Shown: piece after piece, positions 5,391 to 7,654 of the stretch
Layout: the number at the start of each line of letters is the position of its first letter
Position numbering within the stretch: position 1 is the stretch's first letter
Assembly: GCA_027485535.1 (NCBI GenBank)
Contig: JAIXQV010000194.1
Coordinates: 1-7,654, forward strand
Direction: 5' to 3'
DNA from: Oxalobacteraceae bacterium
GTDB taxonomy: Bacteria; Pseudomonadota; Gammaproteobacteria; Burkholderiales; Burkholderiaceae_D
DNA length: 7,654 bases
The notes under the pieces: generated by a model
The model's database searches: none
Seen by the model: only the letters and a program-made list of their open reading frames with translations
What the model was told of the DNA's origin: nothing
Program-made: the position numbers and the translations under genes

Positions 5391-6338
5391 ATGCTAAGGC
5401 TGCTCGGGTTTTTGTTAGCGATTGTTTCGGCTAGTCATGGGTTAGCACTTGCCCAAGGCGCTGATATCAGGATGGTGTTCGTCGGTGATGTCATGCTGGC
5501 GGACGGACCGGGGCGATTGATCCGTTCAGGGCAAGATCCGTTTCGTCATGTAGCGGCAGCGCTGAAAGACGCTGATATAACGATCGGCAATCTCGAGTGT
5601 GTCATCGCCTCCAGCGGCAAACCCGAGACCAAGCCCTATACCTTTCGCGCGCCGAAACGATCGCTGCGCTTGCTGAAAAAATATTTCAGCGCACTGTCGC
5701 TGGCGAATAATCACTCGGGTGATTTTGGCAAGGGTGCATTTAGCGAGATGCTGCAACTGCTGGATCAGCATCAGATCCCTTATTTTGGTGGTGGCCGCAA
5801 CCTGCGCGCCGCGCACCAAGCGTACATCCGAGAGGTTCATGGCAAGCGTATCGCCGTGCTTGGCTATAACGGCTTCTTCCCGCGCAGCTTTGAAGCACTC
5901 GACGATGCACCCGGTATTGCCTGGCTCGATGAGGACATGGCGCTGGACGCGATACAGCACACCAAAAAGATACTCAAGGCGGATTTTCTGATCGTGTACC
6001 CGCACTGGGGCTGGGAATATCAGAAACTCGCATCAACCCGGCAGCGCCAAATGGCTCGGCTGATGATCGATGCCGGCGCTGACGCTGTGGTCGGCGGTCA
6101 CCCGCATGTGACGCAAGATATCGAGCTCTATCAGGGCAAGCCGATTTTTTATAGCTTGGGTAATTTTGTTTTCGATGGCTTCAGCGATCGCGACACTCGG
6201 ACCGGCTGGCTACTTGAACTAAGCTTGAAACAAGCAGGCGGGGTGAGCTGGCGAATTAATGAAGTCAGTATCGACGCTAAGGGCGTGCCGCGTATTTCCG
6301 GCCGGCTCGAACAAACTAGAACGATTGACGCCCAATAA
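5391..6338 (+). CDS. CapA-family secreted metallophosphoesterase-like protein
   Basis: This belongs to the CapA/PgsA (PGA_cap) family, which has a calcineurin-like metallophosphatase fold. The namesake helps make poly-gamma-glutamate capsule in Bacillus, but many members have no proven role. The 315-residue protein has a signal peptide with probable cleavage after Ala21 (ALA|QG), so it should act in the periplasm. Motifs in order are GDVML at 32-36, GNLE at 66-69, ANNH at 105-108, YPHWGWEY at 203-210, GHPHV at 236-240 and YSLGNFVFD at 254-262. Asp33, Glu69, Asn107, His108, His205, His237 and His239 are the expected metal-site residues, so the site looks intact. Start ATG lies three bases after the preceding stop. 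No pgsB or pgsC (capB, capC) gene is in the window, so a capsule role is unsupported here. A strong terminator follows. Confidence 0.9.
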   Translation: MLRLLGFLLAIVSASHGLALAQGADIRMVFVGDVMLADGPGRLIRSGQDPFRHVAAALKDADITIGNLECVIASSGKPETKPYTFRAPKRSLRLLKKYFSALSLANNHSGDFGKGAFSEMLQLLDQHQIPYFGGGRNLRAAHQAYIREVHGKRIAVLGYNGFFPRSFEALDDAPGIAWLDEDMALDAIQHTKKILKADFLIVYPHWGWEYQKLASTRQRQMARLMIDAGADAVVGGHPHVTQDIELYQGKPIFYSLGNFVFDGFSDRDTRTGWLLELSLKQAGGVSWRINEVSIDAKGVPRISGRLEQTRTIDAQ

Positions 6339-6342
6339 ACGA

Positions 6343-6391
6343 GGGCCGGTCAGAACACGCAGCAATGCGGTGCCCTGCCGGCCCTTTTTTT
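6343..6391 (+). terminator. Intrinsic terminator after capA, between convergent genes
   Basis: GGGCCGG (6343-6349) pairs perfectly with CCGGCCC (6378-6384) and is followed by seven T residues (6385-6391). The insert can fold further: CAG/CTG, CAC/GTG and GCA/TGC pairs lead to a GCAA tetraloop, giving one long interrupted stem. It begins four bases after the capA stop and ends ten bases before the gltD stop on the other strand. In the gltD direction the downstream sequence is only mildly T-rich (TCGTTTATT), so bidirectional use is possible but weaker. Confidence 0.88.
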
Positions 6392-6401
6392 GAGGCACAG
6401 A

Positions 6402-7654
6402 TTAACGCGGCAATACAGATTCGCCCATCAGGAATTCATCGACGGCGCGCGCGCACTGCCGACCCTCGCGGATCGCCCACACCACCAGCGACTGCCCGCG
6501 ACGCATATCGCCCGCGGCGAATACCTTGGGCACCGAAGTCTGATAACAGCCGTCGCCGTCGGTCGTTGCTTTGGCATTGCCGCGAGCATCCTTGTCGACA
6601 CCAAAGGCATCCAGTACCGGACTCACCGGCGAGACAAAGCCCATCGCTAGCAGTACCAAATCGGCTTTCAATTCGAATTCGGAATCCGGCACTTCGACCA
6701 TCTTGCCGTCTTTCCATTCAACACGCGCAGCAATCAGCTTCTCGACCTTGCCATTCTTGCCCTCGAGGCGCTTGGTGGCAACCGCCCAGTCGCGTTCGCA
6801 TCCTTCTTCGTGCGACGAGGATGTGCGCAGCTTGGTTGGCCAATAAGGCCAGACCATCGGTTTGTTTTCTTGCTCCGGTGGCATCGGTAGCAATTCGAAC
6901 TGGGTGACCGACGCAGCGCCATGACGGTTCGAGGTACCGACACAGTCCGAACCCGTATCACCACCGCCAATGACCACTACGTGCTTGCCGCTTGCCTTGA
7001 TTTGCTGCTTGAGGCTATCGCCGGCATTCACCCGGTTTTGCTGCGGCAGAAAATCCATCGCGAAATGCACGCCGTCTAACTCGCGACCTGGCACTGGCAA
7101 GTCACGCGGCTGCTCGGCACCGCCCGAGATGATCACGGCATCAAATTCTTGCTGCAACTGATCCGGTGAAATCGTTTCTTTCGCCAGACTCATGATTTGT
7201 TGCGGGAAGTCTTTACCGATCAGCACACTGGTCCGAAAGTGCACACCCTCGGCCTTCATCTGTTCGACCCGACGATCGATATGTGACTTCTCCATCTTGA
7301 AGTCGGGAATACCGTAGCGCAGCAGTCCGCCGACGCGATCATTCTTCTCGAACAGGGTCACATCATGGCCGACACGCGCCAACTGCTGCGCAGCTGCCAT
7401 ACCGGCCGGACCTGCGCCGACCACTGCCACCTTCTTGCCGGTTTTCACCGACGGCGGCTGCGGTACGACCCAGCCATTCTCCCAACCTTTGTCGATGATG
7501 AAGTGCTCAATCGACTTGATACCCACAGGATCATCGTTAATGCCGAGCGTGCATGCTGACTCGCAAGGCGCAGGACAAATACGGCCGGTGAACTCCGGGA
7601 AATTATTGGTGGAGTGCAGGACATCGAGGGCTTCGCGGTAGTTACCGCGATATA
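6402..7654 (-). CDS. gltD: Glutamate synthase (NADPH) small subunit, N-terminus outside window
   Basis: GltD takes electrons from NADPH through FAD and iron-sulfur clusters to the large subunit GltB, which makes glutamate from glutamine and 2-oxoglutarate. The frame is open to the right edge, giving 416 visible residues; about 60-70 are missing against the usual 470-490. The visible N-terminal part reads GRICPAPCESACTLGINDDP, with cysteines spaced C-x3-C-x3-C for an Fe-S cluster. It continues with VGIKSIEHFIIDKGW. Then come the FAD-binding GAGPAG (visible residues 79-84), the NADPH-binding GGGDTGSDC (229-237) and the C-terminal AAGDMRRGQSLVVWAI (379-394). A GTG at 7526 sits within conserved sequence and is not the true start. 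gltB is expected just upstream, outside the window. The gene ends opposite the capA terminator. Confidence 0.97.
   Translation of the reverse strand, partial: YRGNYREALDVLHSTNNFPEFTGRICPAPCESACTLGINDDPVGIKSIEHFIIDKGWENGWVVPQPPSVKTGKKVAVVGAGPAGMAAAQQLARVGHDVTLFEKNDRVGGLLRYGIPDFKMEKSHIDRRVEQMKAEGVHFRTSVLIGKDFPQQIMSLAKETISPDQLQQEFDAVIISGGAEQPRDLPVPGRELDGVHFAMDFLPQQNRVNAGDSLKQQIKASGKHVVVIGGGDTGSDCVGTSNRHGAASVTQFELLPMPPEQENKPMVWPYWPTKLRTSSSHEEGCERDWAVATKRLEGKNGKVEKLIAARVEWKDGKMVEVPDSEFELKADLVLLAMGFVSPVSPVLDAFGVDKDARGNAKATTDGDGCYQTSVPKVFAAGDMRRGQSLVVWAIREGRQCARAVDEFLMGESVLPR

Noticed and set aside
5526..6005. Open frame of 159 codons on the minus strand opposite capA
   Set aside because: CapA motifs on the plus strand fill this stretch; the antisense product shows no signal, domain or ribosome site.
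6365..6907. Open frame of 180 codons on the plus strand opposite the gltD 3' end
   Set aside because: It starts within the capA terminator stem, is rich in Arg/Pro/Ser as expected for a shadow frame, and gltD is certain here.
5391..7654. Functional link between gltD (glutamate synthesis) and capA (named for poly-gamma-glutamate)
   Set aside because: The genes are convergent with a terminator between them, no polyglutamate synthetase is present, and gltD belongs to a different conserved neighbourhood.

Overview
The window looks like chromosomal DNA of a betaproteobacterium, probably a member of the Burkholderiales or a relative. The argument rests on gene content and order: a glutamate synthase small-subunit gene (gltD) lies upstream of a six-gene mlaFEDACB operon with the lipoprotein gene mlaA inside the operon, followed by a YadG/YadH-like ABC exporter pair. 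I recall this order from betaproteobacteria. In E. coli, mlaA is separate. GC content is moderate and most genes are packed tightly on the minus strand.

Layout from right to left, in the direction of minus-strand transcription. gltD enters from the right edge with its N-terminus outside the window and ends at 6402. A compact two-gene block on the plus strand (5001-6338) encodes an unrecognised 128-residue secreted protein and a CapA-family metallophosphoesterase-like protein, and it closes with a strong intrinsic terminator (6343-6391) facing gltD. A 94-base divergent intergenic region (4907-5000) carries an 8-base inverted repeat and an extended -10 promoter candidate. From 4906 leftwards run mlaF, mlaE, mlaD, mlaA, mlaC and mlaB, several joined by 4-base ATGA overlaps. 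After an 81-base gap with a stable hairpin and a perfect 16-base palindrome come an ABC ATPase and, overlapping it by ATGA, the first 33 codons of its ABC-2 permease.

The Mla proteins form one machine. MlaF (ATPase), MlaE (permease), MlaD (MCE periplasmic ring) and MlaB (STAS regulator) are the inner-membrane complex, MlaC is the periplasmic lipid shuttle, and MlaA is the outer-membrane lipoprotein. Together they move phospholipid between the membranes and keep the outer leaflet asymmetric. The downstream ABC pair is a separate exporter of unknown substrate. GltD supplies NADPH electrons for glutamate synthesis and is unrelated in function.

The parts least explained by standard annotation are the secreted-protein/capA cassette placed against the flow of its neighbours, its symmetric divergent control region, and the structured mlaB-ABC junction. 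I see no RNA gene, CRISPR array, insertion sequence or phage element, and no gene-free stretch longer than 300 bases.
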